Assembly: GCF_001861355.1 (NCBI RefSeq)
Contig: NZ_MASN01000060.1
Span: forward strand, 427,591-491,590
Source of the DNA: Natrialba sp. SSL1
GTDB taxonomy: Archaea > Halobacteriota > Halobacteria > Halobacteriales > Natrialbaceae
Direction of reading: 5' to 3'
Length of the DNA: 64,000 nt
The position numbers were made by a program, and so were the translations under genes. Below, piece after piece: positions 19,098-28,434 of this stretch. Each line of letters starts with the position of its first letter. Within the stretch, counting starts at the first letter, position 1. Under the pieces are notes generated by a model that was not told where the DNA came from, searched no databases, and worked only from the letters and a program-made list of their open reading frames with translations.

Positions 19098-20480
19098 ATG
19101 TCATCCGACCGACGGACCGTTCTTACTCTGATCGGGGCCGCGATGGCCAGCGGAGCTGGCTGTCTCTCCGGAATGGGTTGGAGGGAGGGGGACAGCGTGT
19201 TTGACGAATACGACGCTCCTACCTTTCCCCAGACAGATTTCGTAACGGACCCGGACATCAGTCCGACGGTAGCTGCCGATCAGGTGCGGGGTAATATCGA
19301 TTTTTCACTGGCACTTCTCGACCAACTCCGGGACGGAGTGGCCGACGATGAAAACCTCTTCGTCTCGCCGTACAGCGTCTCTGTCGCGTTGGCGATGACC
19401 TACGCTGGCGCACGCGGCGAGACGGCCGCAGAGATGGCTGCGGCGCTGCGGTACGATCTCGAAGACGACGACCTCCACGCGGCATTCGGCGCGCTCGAAA
19501 CGGAACTCGAACAGCGAAACAGGGACGGACAGGAGGTCGAACAGCACGGGGCGGAGGACTCCGACGAAACGGACGCACTCGGGTACCAGCTATCGAGTGC
19601 TAACGCCGTCTGGGCAGCCGAGGAATTTCCCTTCGCCGACGACTATCTCGACCTGCTCGAGGCGTACTACGAGGCTGGCGACCACACCGTTGACTTCGCT
19701 GGAGACCCGGATGCAGCGCGAGAAGAGATCAACACCTGGGTCGAAGCGCAGACGAACGACCGGATCGAGGATCTTCTGTCCGAACAGGATGTCCGGCCCT
19801 CGACACGACTCGTGTTGACGAACGCAGTCTACTTCCTCGCGGCCTGGGAACACGACTTCGATCCTGACGGCACGGAACCCGCACCGTTCACCGGACTCGA
19901 CGGAACTGAATCCGAGGTGGAGATGATGCACCAGTCGACGCAACTTCGCTACGCCGACATCGGTGGCCATCAACTCGTCGAGTTGCCGTATGCGAACGAC
20001 GACACGAGTATGGTCGTTATCCTCCCCGCGGAAGGCGAGTTCGAATCTTTCGAAGCGTCGCTGACAGCGGATCGGCTCGCAATCATGCTCGATGAAGCCA
20101 CCTATCCAGTGGTAGACCTCGCACTACCGAAGTTCGGTATTGAATCGCGGTTCGGCCTCAGAAACGTGCTGCGCGAACTGGGGATGGAACGAGCGTTCGA
20201 CGGGGACAGTGCAGATTTCAGCGGAATGCTCGAGGCTGACGACAGCGACCTGTCTATCACGAGTGTCATCCACGAGACCTTCATCGAGGTGGACGAAGAG
20301 GGGACGGAGGCTGCAGCGGCGACGGCGGTGGTGATGGGAGGGGACGACGACGGCGGACAGCCGGACAGCGTCTCGATGACAGTCGATCGACCGTTCCTCT
20401 TCTACATCCGCGACCAGCCGACCGAGACGCCGCTGTTTCTGGGCCGCGTCGTCGATGGCAGGTCGTTGCAGGAGGAATGA
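19098..20480 (+). CDS. Serpin-family protease inhibitor lipoprotein 2
   Basis: The product has 460 residues from MSSDRRTVLTLIGAAMASGAGC, a twin-arginine-like signal with a lipobox. It is a tandem paralogue of the serpin before it, with the same core blocks (FVSPYSVSVALAMTYAGARG, QLSSANAVWAAEEFPF) and the same inhibitory hinge EEGTEAAAATAV. After the hinge the two diverge sharply. This copy reads VMGGDDDGGQPD, so the expected cleavage site is Asp/Gly rich. That suggests a different target protease, or loss of a firm one. It converges with the M23-like gene, 24 bases between stops. Confidence 0.93.
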   Translation: MSSDRRTVLTLIGAAMASGAGCLSGMGWREGDSVFDEYDAPTFPQTDFVTDPDISPTVAADQVRGNIDFSLALLDQLRDGVADDENLFVSPYSVSVALAMTYAGARGETAAEMAAALRYDLEDDDLHAAFGALETELEQRNRDGQEVEQHGAEDSDETDALGYQLSSANAVWAAEEFPFADDYLDLLEAYYEAGDHTVDFAGDPDAAREEINTWVEAQTNDRIEDLLSEQDVRPSTRLVLTNAVYFLAAWEHDFDPDGTEPAPFTGLDGTESEVEMMHQSTQLRYADIGGHQLVELPYANDDTSMVVILPAEGEFESFEASLTADRLAIMLDEATYPVVDLALPKFGIESRFGLRNVLRELGMERAFDGDSADFSGMLEADDSDLSITSVIHETFIEVDEEGTEAAAATAVVMGGDDDGGQPDSVSMTVDRPFLFYIRDQPTETPLFLGRVVDGRSLQEE

Positions 20481-20504
20481 ATCCGCGAACGCGTCTGTGT
20501 CTCG

Positions 20505-21416
20505 TTACCGTCGTCGAACTCGGACCTGAACTGGCTCGCCGACTCCAAACGCTCGGTCCGGACAGATCAATTTCGCACCGAAATCCGCATCTCGCGCACA
20601 GAACAGCGACAGTCCCGTAATCGGATCACCGTTCGCCGTGACGACCACATCGTCCCACGTGACTGACCGGCCGTCATCCGCGACCGAGCCGAGTTCGTCC
20701 CCGTTCAGCGAGACCTGCGACGGGAGCCGGGTACTCGAGTACACTCCGCCGCCGTCGTAATGCGGGAGCCCGCCGTCGAGGACGCCGCTCTCCTCGCTCC
20801 CATCACTATCAGCTCCGACCCCGACGAACTCGTCGCCAGGATTCGGATGCGTGGGCGCGTCGAGGACGGCGTACGTTTCGCCGGTCGCGACGACGGTTCC
20901 CGAGCCGTCCCACGCGAGTGGGCGGGGACGGACGGCCTCTGCGAGTTCGATCGGAACCGATCCCGACGCACGGTACGGGTTCTGTGCCGGCGTCCGAAAG
21001 CCGACGTGGAGGTGGTTGTCGACCCACGGCGCGAAGAAGCCGGCGCGGACGAGTTTGCCCAGCGAGTCTCCCGGTTCGACGCGGTCGCCGACCTCGACAG
21101 CGGGGTCGACGTGAAGGATTCTGGCTGTTAGTCCCGCACAGTCACCGGGGCCGTCGCAGTCGATCAGAATGAGGTGGTCGTGTTCTGGCGCGTAGGGTTT
21201 CGGCGGTGCGCGAACCGTGCGCGTCTCGCGGACGGTGCCGGCGACGGGACTCGGCGCGGCGGTCGTCCGGCCGTCGCGCAGCGTCCCAGGGTAGAGGTCG
21301 ATCGCACACCCGGCGTCGTGGGCCGGATACGGCGAGTTGTACAGCGAGAAGCGGGCGTACGGAGCCAGCGCTGCCTCCGAGAGCGGTACCGCGTCCGTGT
21401 CCGTCAGATCGATCAC
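20505..21416 (-). CDS. M23 (LytM-like) peptidase-fold protein
   Basis: The product has 303 residues read from GTG. The core SPVAGTVRE...ILHVDPAVEVGDRVEPGDSLGKLV...NHLHVGF follows the M23 fold: GTV loop, an H-x-D pair and the final H-x-H (HLHVGF). The early zinc ligands are HDAGCAIDLYPG. No signal peptide is seen, so a role outside the cell is doubtful. Archaea lack murein, so a peptidase role on another target or a non-catalytic carbohydrate or transport role is open. The last 100 residues form a separate beta-rich domain. Confidence 0.65.
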   Translation of the reverse strand: MIDLTDTDAVPLSEAALAPYARFSLYNSPYPAHDAGCAIDLYPGTLRDGRTTAAPSPVAGTVRETRTVRAPPKPYAPEHDHLILIDCDGPGDCAGLTARILHVDPAVEVGDRVEPGDSLGKLVRAGFFAPWVDNHLHVGFRTPAQNPYRASGSVPIELAEAVRPRPLAWDGSGTVVATGETYAVLDAPTHPNPGDEFVGVGADSDGSEESGVLDGGLPHYDGGGVYSSTRLPSQVSLNGDELGSVADDGRSVTWDDVVVTANGDPITGLSLFCARDADFGAKLICPDRAFGVGEPVQVRVRRR

Positions 21417-21475
21417 AACTGTACCGACGACTCGCAGCGAGAGCGTTTAGGTGCGTCGACACAAACACCACTGGT

Positions 21476-22294
21476 ATGCGAGTGCTTCGCGGCCGCGCCG
21501 ACACGCTCGACGCTGACCGGCGGGCAAGCGAGTCGCTACTCGAGTACGCCGCCGCCGGCGAGCCCGCAGTTCGCGTCTGGCGGCCCCACCGCCAGGTCGC
21601 CTTCGGACGGCGTGACCGCAGGCAAGAGGGGTACGACGAGGCTTACGAGGCTGCACGTGACCATGGGTTCGCACCGATCGAGCGCTCGGTCGGTGGCCGC
21701 GCGGTCGCCTACGACGGCGAGACGGCGCTCGCCTTCGCGCGCGCTGACCCGGTCGAAGACTTCCGGCGTGGGACCGACGCGCGCTACGAGCGCGCCACGG
21801 AAGCGACGGAGCGGGCACTCTCCGAGTTGGGTGTCGACACCGAGCGCGGCGAGCCGGCGGACGCGTTCTGTCCCGGCTCGCACTCGGTGTCGGCTCGACT
21901 CACCGCTGCTGGCGGAAACAGGGACCCGACACTCGGCAAACTCGTCGGCCTCGCCCAGCGCGTCCGCCAGGACGCCGCCCTCACGTCCGGGATCGTGCTC
22001 GTCGACAACCGCGAGCTGATTGGCACGGTACTCGAGTCGGTCTACGGCGCGCTCGGACTCGCGTTCGATCCTGACTCAGTTGGAACGATTGCGGCGGCCG
22101 GTGGCGAGCCACATCCGGCTGTGGTCCGCGCACGGTTCGAGGAGGCGCTCATCGGCGATGTCGACTCCGACGCCGTCACTGTTGAGTCTGTACCGGTCGA
22201 GGGCGACGGTGGCCCGGCAGACAGCGGCCAGTCGAACGGCGGTCCGGCGGCACAGCAACCGAGGACCGACACGGCGGACGATACACTGCTCTAA
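21476..22294 (+). CDS. Lipoate-protein ligase A family protein
   Basis: The product has 272 residues. The biotin/lipoate ligase fold is seen in VRVWRPHRQVAFGRRD, the active-site region ERSVGGRAVAYDGETALAFA (about residues 62-82) and the lysine in LGKLVGLAQRV, followed by ALTSGIVLVDNRELIG. It would attach lipoate or octanoate to lipoyl domains of 2-oxoacid dehydrogenases or glycine cleavage. No lipoyl-protein gene is nearby, so the true substrate is open. It diverges from the M23-like gene with 59 bases between starts. Confidence 0.78.
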   Translation: MRVLRGRADTLDADRRASESLLEYAAAGEPAVRVWRPHRQVAFGRRDRRQEGYDEAYEAARDHGFAPIERSVGGRAVAYDGETALAFARADPVEDFRRGTDARYERATEATERALSELGVDTERGEPADAFCPGSHSVSARLTAAGGNRDPTLGKLVGLAQRVRQDAALTSGIVLVDNRELIGTVLESVYGALGLAFDPDSVGTIAAAGGEPHPAVVRARFEEALIGDVDSDAVTVESVPVEGDGGPADSGQSNGGPAAQQPRTDTADDTLL

Positions 22295-22345
22295 GAGCGA
22301 ACGCGAAAGGTACTGTTTTCGGGCTCCGGCCCGTCGGTCACGAGT

Positions 22346-22408
22346 ATGCAAACAGACGTAGCGATAGACCGACGGCACGGCGATCGTGCCGTGGAGGGCT
22401 CGCGATGA
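22346..22408 (+). CDS. Possible 20-residue upstream peptide overlapping the next start
   Basis: An ATG at 22346 opens MQTDVAIDRRHGDRAVEGSR and stops with a TGA whose first bases overlap the next ATG (atga at 22405-22408). The arrangement is typical of translational coupling. No homology can be claimed for so short a peptide. The alternative is chance. Confidence 0.3.
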   Translation: MQTDVAIDRRHGDRAVEGSR

Positions 22409-22956
22409 GTGACGACGTGCCGACGACCGACGACGCACCGACGGCTGACGACCGGTGGACGGAACTGCTCGCCGACGCGAACGCGATCGCCGCGGAGTAC
22501 GACGAGGACGGCTGGGAATCGATCGTCCTCGAGCCGGCGTCGGTTTCGCCGAGCGAGGCCGAGGAGCGTTTCGGACTCGACGTTGGCGTCGATCAGGAGC
22601 CGTTCGAACAGGTTGAGGAACGTGTGGCGGACTCGGTGACGACGTTCGGCGACGCGGAAGTATACTATCTGCCGGTCGACGAGGATGACACCACTCACGA
22701 CGACAGCCGCCGCTTCGCACTCGCCGTCGAACGCGACGCCGACAACTCGGTCGCCGTTTTCGTCCCGGTGACTTACACCCTCCCCGAAGCGAAACCCGTC
22801 TTCGAGACGGCGCTCCTCGAGGAGGAACTGCTGATCCACGTTCGGGCGACCGACGCAGCGGAGACGGACCCGTGGGTGACGTTTTCCCACGACGATCCGT
22901 CGCTGTTCCTCTCGGAGTCGGACGTGGAGTCGTGGGAGTTCTCGCCGAGGGAGTGA
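22405..22956 (+). CDS. Haloarchaeal hypothetical protein, acidic
   Basis: The product has 183 residues and is very acidic, with no cysteine and no membrane segment. An N-terminal Thr/Asp tail precedes a folded part with RFALAVERDADNSVAVFVPV and ALLEEELLIHVRATDAAETD. It is probably cytoplasmic. I do not recognise a named family. It could be coupled to a short upstream frame that overlaps its start codon. Confidence 0.7.
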   Translation: MSDDVPTTDDAPTADDRWTELLADANAIAAEYDEDGWESIVLEPASVSPSEAEERFGLDVGVDQEPFEQVEERVADSVTTFGDAEVYYLPVDEDDTTHDDSRRFALAVERDADNSVAVFVPVTYTLPEAKPVFETALLEEELLIHVRATDAAETDPWVTFSHDDPSLFLSESDVESWEFSPRE

Positions 22957-22976
22957 CGACTGATTTGGACTAGCTC

Positions 22977-23019
22977 AGACTGGTTTAGACTGGTTTAGAC
23001 TGGTTCAAACTGGTTCAAC
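22977..23019. repeat. Four 10-bp tandem repeats between convergent genes
   Basis: Copies of agactggttt start at 22977, 22987, 22997 and 23007, with t-to-c and g-to-a changes in the later ones. They abut and include the stop codon of the minus-strand lyase-like gene (23015-23017). Confidence 0.85.
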
Positions 23020-24100
23020 AGGACCCGAACTCGAACCGCCCGTTCAATGCCATCGAGTGGTCGTCGTAGTACGCGTAGAGATTCTTCGGTGCGGTGTACT
23101 GGCCGCCGTAGTGGCCTGCGGGACCGTTCGAGTCGATGATGTTGTCCGCGTGGTCCGTGGTGAACCGAAGGTCCTCGCGCTCGTAGACGAGGTCGTCGTC
23201 GAGCCAGTAGCGGACGATCCCGTCCGGATTCGCCGCGCCGTCGGTTACGGTGTTCACGCAGACGTAGTACTCGAATTCGTGCCAGTTTCCGGGGATGATC
23301 TCTGGCTGGCCGAGCGCGTACTGCTCACCCTCCATGACGAAATCGTGGTCCTGGTTCTGGTCCATGTGATACGTATGCGAGAGCAGCGAGAACGGACCGT
23401 CAGGGTCCGAGTCCTGGTTGGTGATGTACAGTCGGTTACTCCAGCCGTTCGTCCCATCGGGCATCCCGCCGCCGGCGCTCCCCTCGCCGAGCGCCATCGC
23501 GCAGTTCCAGAGCCGGCAGTTCGCCGGATACCGGCCGGTCATCTCCCAGCCCGTATCGAGCGCGAACCGGACACGGCCGGTGAGTTCGAACAGCCCGTCC
23601 GCGAAATCGTAGTGCGTGCTCGCACCCCAATGTGCGCCCTCCTGCATGCGCATCTGTAACGCCCGGTTCCCGGAAGCGGTCGGATCGGCAACGAGGTCGA
23701 GCGCTGCCGGATCGCCGTTCGACAGCCGATAGACGTCGTCCCAGCCGTCGTAGTCGTCGTAGTCGAGCTGAACCACGTCGTCCGGACGACCACACTGTGT
23801 CGTGTTTCGTGTCTGTGCTGCGCCGAGTTCAGTTCCGTACTCGAGTCCACCCATAACTCCGCCCAGTCCGAGCGCTCCCAGAACGCCGCTTGCGCGTATC
23901 GTTTGTCGGCGGCTCAGGCTCGGGCTCGAATTCTGCTTCTGCTTCAGATTACCCGCTGTTGGCGGTGTACTCGAGTCCGTAGTGGCAGTGGTTCGTGACG
24001 ACGCGCGTCGATCGCGGTCGTCGTCGCCGTCGGTCGTCCCGTCTTCGGTTGCGTCGCCGATTGTGTCGTCGACTGCGTCGTCAGTCGCGTGGGATGTCAT
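23015..24100 (-). CDS. Tat-secreted polysaccharide-lyase-like protein (PL14/PL20 type)
   Basis: The product has 361 residues. An acidic N-terminal tail of about 60 residues precedes a twin-arginine signal (SRRQTIRASGVLGALGLGGV). The mature part is a likely jelly-roll domain with GWSNRLYITNQDSD, a run of aromatic and His residues (LLSHTYHMDQNQ), WHEFEYYVCVNTV and GIVRYWLDDDLVYEREDLRF. The 'curve of VNT...DG.V..W.DD.LV' pattern is shared with alginate and glucuronan lyases. Substrate and catalytic residues cannot be fixed from the sequence, and another carbohydrate-binding role is possible. It ends in FEFGSC, so the final cysteine may be structural. Confidence 0.55.
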   Translation of the reverse strand: MTSHATDDAVDDTIGDATEDGTTDGDDDRDRRASSRTTATTDSSTPPTAGNLKQKQNSSPSLSRRQTIRASGVLGALGLGGVMGGLEYGTELGAAQTRNTTQCGRPDDVVQLDYDDYDGWDDVYRLSNGDPAALDLVADPTASGNRALQMRMQEGAHWGASTHYDFADGLFELTGRVRFALDTGWEMTGRYPANCRLWNCAMALGEGSAGGGMPDGTNGWSNRLYITNQDSDPDGPFSLLSHTYHMDQNQDHDFVMEGEQYALGQPEIIPGNWHEFEYYVCVNTVTDGAANPDGIVRYWLDDDLVYEREDLRFTTDHADNIIDSNGPAGHYGGQYTAPKNLYAYYDDHSMALNGRFEFGSC

Positions 24101-24265
24101 GCACGACTCGCTTGCACAACGGGACGGTTAGTATCGAGTCAGCTACCAAATAGTCCCGATTCAGAAACGGTGTTTTCCGACGATTACCATCGGCAAGAAC
24201 GGTTGTACTCGGTACAACTGTCTGGACCGACTGCTCCCAGCTGGCCACGTTCGCGCCGTGCGTGG

Positions 24266-24973
24266 CTACTCGTCTTCTTGCTCGCGCAATTCCTCGCTCG
24301 CCTCGCGGACCTCGCGCATGACGCTGGAGATCCGCTCCTCGGCCTCGAGTTCGTCCTCGACGGAGAGGTCGACGCCCTCAACCTCCAGTAGGAATTTCGC
24401 GACCTCGGTAGATTCGTACATCACGTCGTCGAGTTCTTCGGCGGTGAAGAAGTCACACATCGCGCCGTAGAGGAAGGTTGCGCCGGCGGTTCGGACCTTG
24501 TCTTCGAACGAGGAGCGGGCTTGGTTGACCGCCTGGGGCGTGTAGGTGTCGGTCATGAACGGCACGAGTTCGGGTAGGTTCTCGCCAATTTTGGTCATCT
24601 CGACGCCGGTTTCGGTCCGGAAGTCAGAACAGAGCCGCGCGATGGCCCACTCGCGGGCGGTGATGTAGGTTCGGTCGCGTAGGAACTCGTTGACGCGGTC
24701 GTACTGCGCGCCGTCCATCTTTTTGAAACGGGCGTACTTCTGGATGTCTTCGGGGACATCGGACTCTTCGGGCTCGGTATCTGGGACGTTCGGCAGTGGG
24801 TCAGTGTCGTCGCCCGCTCGTGCTTGATCCTCGCTGCTCGATTGCTCTGTAGGCGAACTTCCGGCGACGGTTTGTCGTTGTTCCCCTGCTGATTCGCCGT
24901 CAATTTCGGTGTCGGCGTTGGTCCCGTTCGATCGGTCCGACTCCGTGCTGACTTTCGGGCCGTCCTCGTCCAT
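24266..24973 (-). CDS. Conserved haloarchaeal protein (DUF5806-like)
   Basis: The product has 235 residues. About 75 residues of disordered acidic and Ser/Thr-rich sequence precede a helical domain with VPEDIQKYARFKKMDGAQYD, FLRDRTYITAREWAIARLCS and VNQARSSFEDKVRTAGATFL. No membrane or cofactor motif is visible. The layout fits a DNA- or protein-binding helical domain. The DUF name is from memory of haloarchaeal annotations. Confidence 0.7.
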   Translation of the reverse strand: MDEDGPKVSTESDRSNGTNADTEIDGESAGEQRQTVAGSSPTEQSSSEDQARAGDDTDPLPNVPDTEPEESDVPEDIQKYARFKKMDGAQYDRVNEFLRDRTYITAREWAIARLCSDFRTETGVEMTKIGENLPELVPFMTDTYTPQAVNQARSSFEDKVRTAGATFLYGAMCDFFTAEELDDVMYESTEVAKFLLEVEGVDLSVEDELEAEERISSVMREVREASEELREQEDE

Positions 24974-25135
24974 GCGCGCCTATTTCTGTAGGCTCGAGAT
25001 AAGGGTTCTTGGTTCGAGGACGCTTTTTCGGTTCTGTTCGGAGCGCCGTCCGCCAAACCCATGTCGTCGATGTAGGAACTGGTCCGTCGAACGATTTCCG
25101 AGCGGCTGTTGCATCGCTCGCGGTCGACTGCAGCG

Positions 25136-27055
25136 TTAGGTCTGGGTATCGTCGCCGTCTCCGTGTCGGCGCGTCAGTAGGTAGCCTGCACCGCCGATGC
25201 TCGCGAGTGTTCCGACGATTCCTGGTCCCGGGGTGCCGTCGGTATCTGCAGCGCTGTCGTCGGTAGTCGACGCATCGCTTTCGTCGTCTTCAGTCGTGTC
25301 CTCGTCTTCCGCTCCGTTATCCGGGTCTTCGCTTTCCGATTCAGCCTCACCGCTTTCGTCCTCGTCGTCAGTTCCGTCTGCTCCGTCGTCCCCATCATCT
25401 TCGTCGTCAGTTTCCGCGCTGTCAGTGTCATCATCGTCGCCTGACTCCACTTCGTCGCCGACTACCACATCGACCGTCGTCTCCGTGCTGACGCCGTTGT
25501 CATCGACGACGGTAAGCGTCACAGTCTGCGTACCCACTTCGGAAAACGCGTGTGTAACCGTCTCACCGGAAGCCGTCTCTCCATCGCCGAACTCCCACGT
25601 GTAGGCGACGATGGCTCCGATACCCGCTGACGATTCGGTGGCATCGAACGAAACGTCCTCGTCGACGGCAGGCTCTGTCGTCGAAACCTCGATAACGGGT
25701 TCCGTTCCGAGCGCTTCCCCGAACTCGCTCACACTCTCTCCAGCGAGGCTTTTCCGATGGAATTCGATGAGGTCGTCTTCTGCTTCACGTGGGCTGTGTC
25801 CAGCGTCTTCGTATATCTTGAACTGTGCGCTAACATCAGCGTCTTCGAACGCCTTCTGACAGGTTGGGAACCGCTCCGCGATCATATCATCGCCGTATAC
25901 GTCGAGCGCCGTCTGGCGGAGCTCGTCCTCAGTCCAGGCGTCATCAAACGGAATGGTGTCGTTGTCGTCCTGTGCTCCCATATAGAGGAAGTGGTTGACC
26001 TCGTCGACCGCGTCGAGATCGACCGGCTCACCGGTGAGCTCCTCGACGTCTGCGATTCCGACGTGGAACGGAAGCTCGTGGCCGTCGTACTCCTCGTGGG
26101 GAAGCGTGACCATTCCATTGAGCCCACCAGCCGTAACCGATACCACCTTCTCTGGGTGAAGCATGGCGAAGCGTTCGACGAAATTTCCCGATGCGGAGAA
26201 CCCGTTCAGCATGACGCCGTCATCGGTATCGTACCCCTCGCTCTCGAGTTGCCCGCGGGCGTGCTCGACCATCGCCAGAAGCTGTCGATCAACGCGCTCG
26301 AGGTCACCGCTCTCGATACCCATCGTCTCCCTGTCGAGTGCGTGTATGTAGTGCGACCAGTCGACGGGCTCCTGTGCTGGGCGCGGGAAGACCGGGATTA
26401 CCAGCGGTGTCCCAATCTCCTCGCTGACTCTCCGCGAGGTGCCTCCCTCGATGTGGCGTTGTGCAACCTCACGGTGTTCTTCGAGATCGTCGGCTGTCGT
26501 CCCCGTGTTGTTCGGTTCGACGAGAACGGGCGTCCCTTCGTCATCGGAGACCCGATCCGGTGCGTACAGGTAGTAGGGATAGTTGAATCCAGCTGACGGA
26601 TCCGCTTCAACGAACCGTTCTTCCACTCCGGAGACGACATCGACGGTGTCTTCGAAGGAGACTGTCGCAACCTCACGGGCAATCCCCTGTCCAGTCTCGC
26701 CGTCGTAGATGCTGACAGCAATCTCTATCTCCCTATCGTCACCGATCGGCTCGCTGAACTCGAGTGTCAGGTCTTCGATTGTCGTGCCGGCCTCGATCGT
26801 CGTTCGTCCGAGCGCCCCGGTTTCGTTGCTCCGGGCTGCCAGCATTCCATCGACAGTCGAACTCGCTTCGGCAATGGTGATCGAGGTCCCGTCGGACGTT
26901 TGCTCTTCGAAGACGAGTGATGCGTCCGGGTCGCTCGTCGCACCGGCCGTATTCGAAGCCAGGCCGCCAACTGAGACCAGCCCTGCCCCGGCCAGTTGAA
27001 ACAGCGTTCTCCGAGTCGACTTCGGTTCGCTCACTGGATTGTTCCCCGTTTGCAT
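25136..27055 (-). CDS. Tat-secreted esterase/depolymerase with PKD domain and surface anchor
   Basis: The product has 639 residues. It starts with a Tat signal (TRRTLFQLAGAGLVSVGGLA). An alpha/beta-hydrolase region follows with a nucleophile in GFSASGNFVERFAMLHPEK, resembling polyhydroxyalkanoate depolymerase or feruloyl-esterase types. Next is a PKD domain (VAYTWEFGDGETASGETVTH), then a long Asp/Glu/Ser tail. The end GPGIVGTLASIGGAGYLL followed by TRRH resembles a PGF-CTERM-like anchoring signal. It is likely tethered to the cell surface, facing outward, and acts on an external polyester or other ester. The exact substrate is open. Confidence 0.78.
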   Translation of the reverse strand: MQTGNNPVSEPKSTRRTLFQLAGAGLVSVGGLASNTAGATSDPDASLVFEEQTSDGTSITIAEASSTVDGMLAARSNETGALGRTTIEAGTTIEDLTLEFSEPIGDDREIEIAVSIYDGETGQGIAREVATVSFEDTVDVVSGVEERFVEADPSAGFNYPYYLYAPDRVSDDEGTPVLVEPNNTGTTADDLEEHREVAQRHIEGGTSRRVSEEIGTPLVIPVFPRPAQEPVDWSHYIHALDRETMGIESGDLERVDRQLLAMVEHARGQLESEGYDTDDGVMLNGFSASGNFVERFAMLHPEKVVSVTAGGLNGMVTLPHEEYDGHELPFHVGIADVEELTGEPVDLDAVDEVNHFLYMGAQDDNDTIPFDDAWTEDELRQTALDVYGDDMIAERFPTCQKAFEDADVSAQFKIYEDAGHSPREAEDDLIEFHRKSLAGESVSEFGEALGTEPVIEVSTTEPAVDEDVSFDATESSAGIGAIVAYTWEFGDGETASGETVTHAFSEVGTQTVTLTVVDDNGVSTETTVDVVVGDEVESGDDDDTDSAETDDEDDGDDGADGTDDEDESGEAESESEDPDNGAEDEDTTEDDESDASTTDDSAADTDGTPGPGIVGTLASIGGAGYLLTRRHGDGDDTQT

Positions 27056-27183
27056 GAGTCAACCTGTTTCATCGACTACCAGTTTTGAATGGGACGAAAT
27101 CATCGTTATGGCCGGTTACCGTTTTCATGTAATCGGCTGCAGATTCAGTAAACTCTCCTCGCATCCTCGCGAGTTCTCCCGGA

Positions 27184-27190
27184 TTTAAGT
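27184..27190 (+). promoter_or_regulatory. TATA box of the thiolase gene
   Basis: tttaagt lies 24-30 bases before the ATG at 27214, so a leaderless transcript is expected. Confidence 0.6.
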
Positions 27191-27213
27191 TTGTTAAGCG
27201 TCTTCGATACAGT

Positions 27214-28350
27214 ATGTCACAAACACCAGTCGTAGTGAAGGCCGTGCGGACACCACAGGGCAAGGAGGACGGCGTGTACGCCGATCTCCGTAACGAGGAC
27301 CTCTCGGTCCCGCTCATCGACGAAATCCTGGCCGAGACCGGTCTCTCCGGCGAGGACGTCGACGACCTGATGTGGGGCTGTGCTCAGCAGCGCGACGAAC
27401 AGGGGAACAACGTCGCCCGCGTCATCGCACTGCTCTCCGAACTCGGCGAGCACACTCCCGCGACGACGATTAACCGCTGGTGTGCTTCCTCGATGCAGGC
27501 CGTCATCTCCGCCTCGGACGCCATCGCCGCCGGCAACCGCGACGCCGTCATCGCGGGCGGTGTCGAGAGCATGAGCCGCGTCGCGATGGGCGAGAACACC
27601 CACAACGTCCACCCCAAGATGGCCGAACTGTACAACATGGGCGAACTCCAGATGGGGATGACCGCCGAGAAGGTCTCCGAGGAGTACGGCGTCAGCCGCG
27701 AAGAGCAGGACGAGTACGCCGCCCAGAGTCAGCAGCGTGCCGTCGAGGCAACCGAGGAGGGCCGCTTCGACGACGAAATCGTCCCGATCGAAACCGAGGA
27801 CGGCACCGTCTCCGAGGACGAGGGCCTTCGCCCCGGCACGACCGCCGAGAAGCTCGGCGAACTGCCGACCGTCTTCAAGTCCGACGGCACCGTTACGCCC
27901 GGTAACGCCTCCCAGATATCCGACGGCGCGTCCGCGCTGCTCATCACGAGCAAGGAATTCGCCGAGGAGAACGACCTCGAGATCATGGCCGAAGTCGGCA
28001 TGAACAACGTCGCCGGCGTCGACCCGACCGTGATGGGGATCGGTCCGGTGCCCGCGACGCGTGGTCTGCTTGAGCGCAACGGCCGCGACATCGACGAGTA
28101 CGACCTCGTCGAACTCAACGAGGCCTTTGCCAGCCAGTCGCTCTATTCGCGCGACGAACTCGGTATCGACCCCGACAGCTTCAACGTCAACGGCGGCGCA
28201 ATCGCCATCGGGCACCCGCTGGGTGCCTCCGGCGCGCGCCTCCCCGTGACGCTGATCCACGAACTCCAGAAGCGCGGCGGCGGCCTCGGTCTGGCGACGC
28301 TCTGTGTCGGCTTCGGCCAGGGTGCAGCGATCGAGTTCGACGTTAATTAG
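27214..28350 (+). CDS. Acetyl-CoA C-acetyltransferase (thiolase)
   Basis: The product has 378 residues. The nucleophile is Cys90 in NRWCASSMQAV. The second catalytic pair is His334 in GGAIAIGHPLGASGAR and Cys364 in LCVGFGQGAA. NEAFA is also present. The enzyme condenses or cleaves acetoacetyl-CoA or longer 3-ketoacyl-CoA. Biosynthetic and degradative roles are both possible. The acyl-CoA synthetase, dehydrogenase and carboxylase genes at 32-40 kb suggest a fatty-acid or polyhydroxyalkanoate context. Confidence 0.94.
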   Translation: MSQTPVVVKAVRTPQGKEDGVYADLRNEDLSVPLIDEILAETGLSGEDVDDLMWGCAQQRDEQGNNVARVIALLSELGEHTPATTINRWCASSMQAVISASDAIAAGNRDAVIAGGVESMSRVAMGENTHNVHPKMAELYNMGELQMGMTAEKVSEEYGVSREEQDEYAAQSQQRAVEATEEGRFDDEIVPIETEDGTVSEDEGLRPGTTAEKLGELPTVFKSDGTVTPGNASQISDGASALLITSKEFAEENDLEIMAEVGMNNVAGVDPTVMGIGPVPATRGLLERNGRDIDEYDLVELNEAFASQSLYSRDELGIDPDSFNVNGGAIAIGHPLGASGARLPVTLIHELQKRGGGLGLATLCVGFGQGAAIEFDVN

Positions 28351-28434
28351 CTGCGAACACGGTTTTACAGGGCCGCGGTAGTTTTCGTCCGGTTGAGCAG
28401 TCGACTTACAACGCGTGGGCACGTAGGGCCATCA

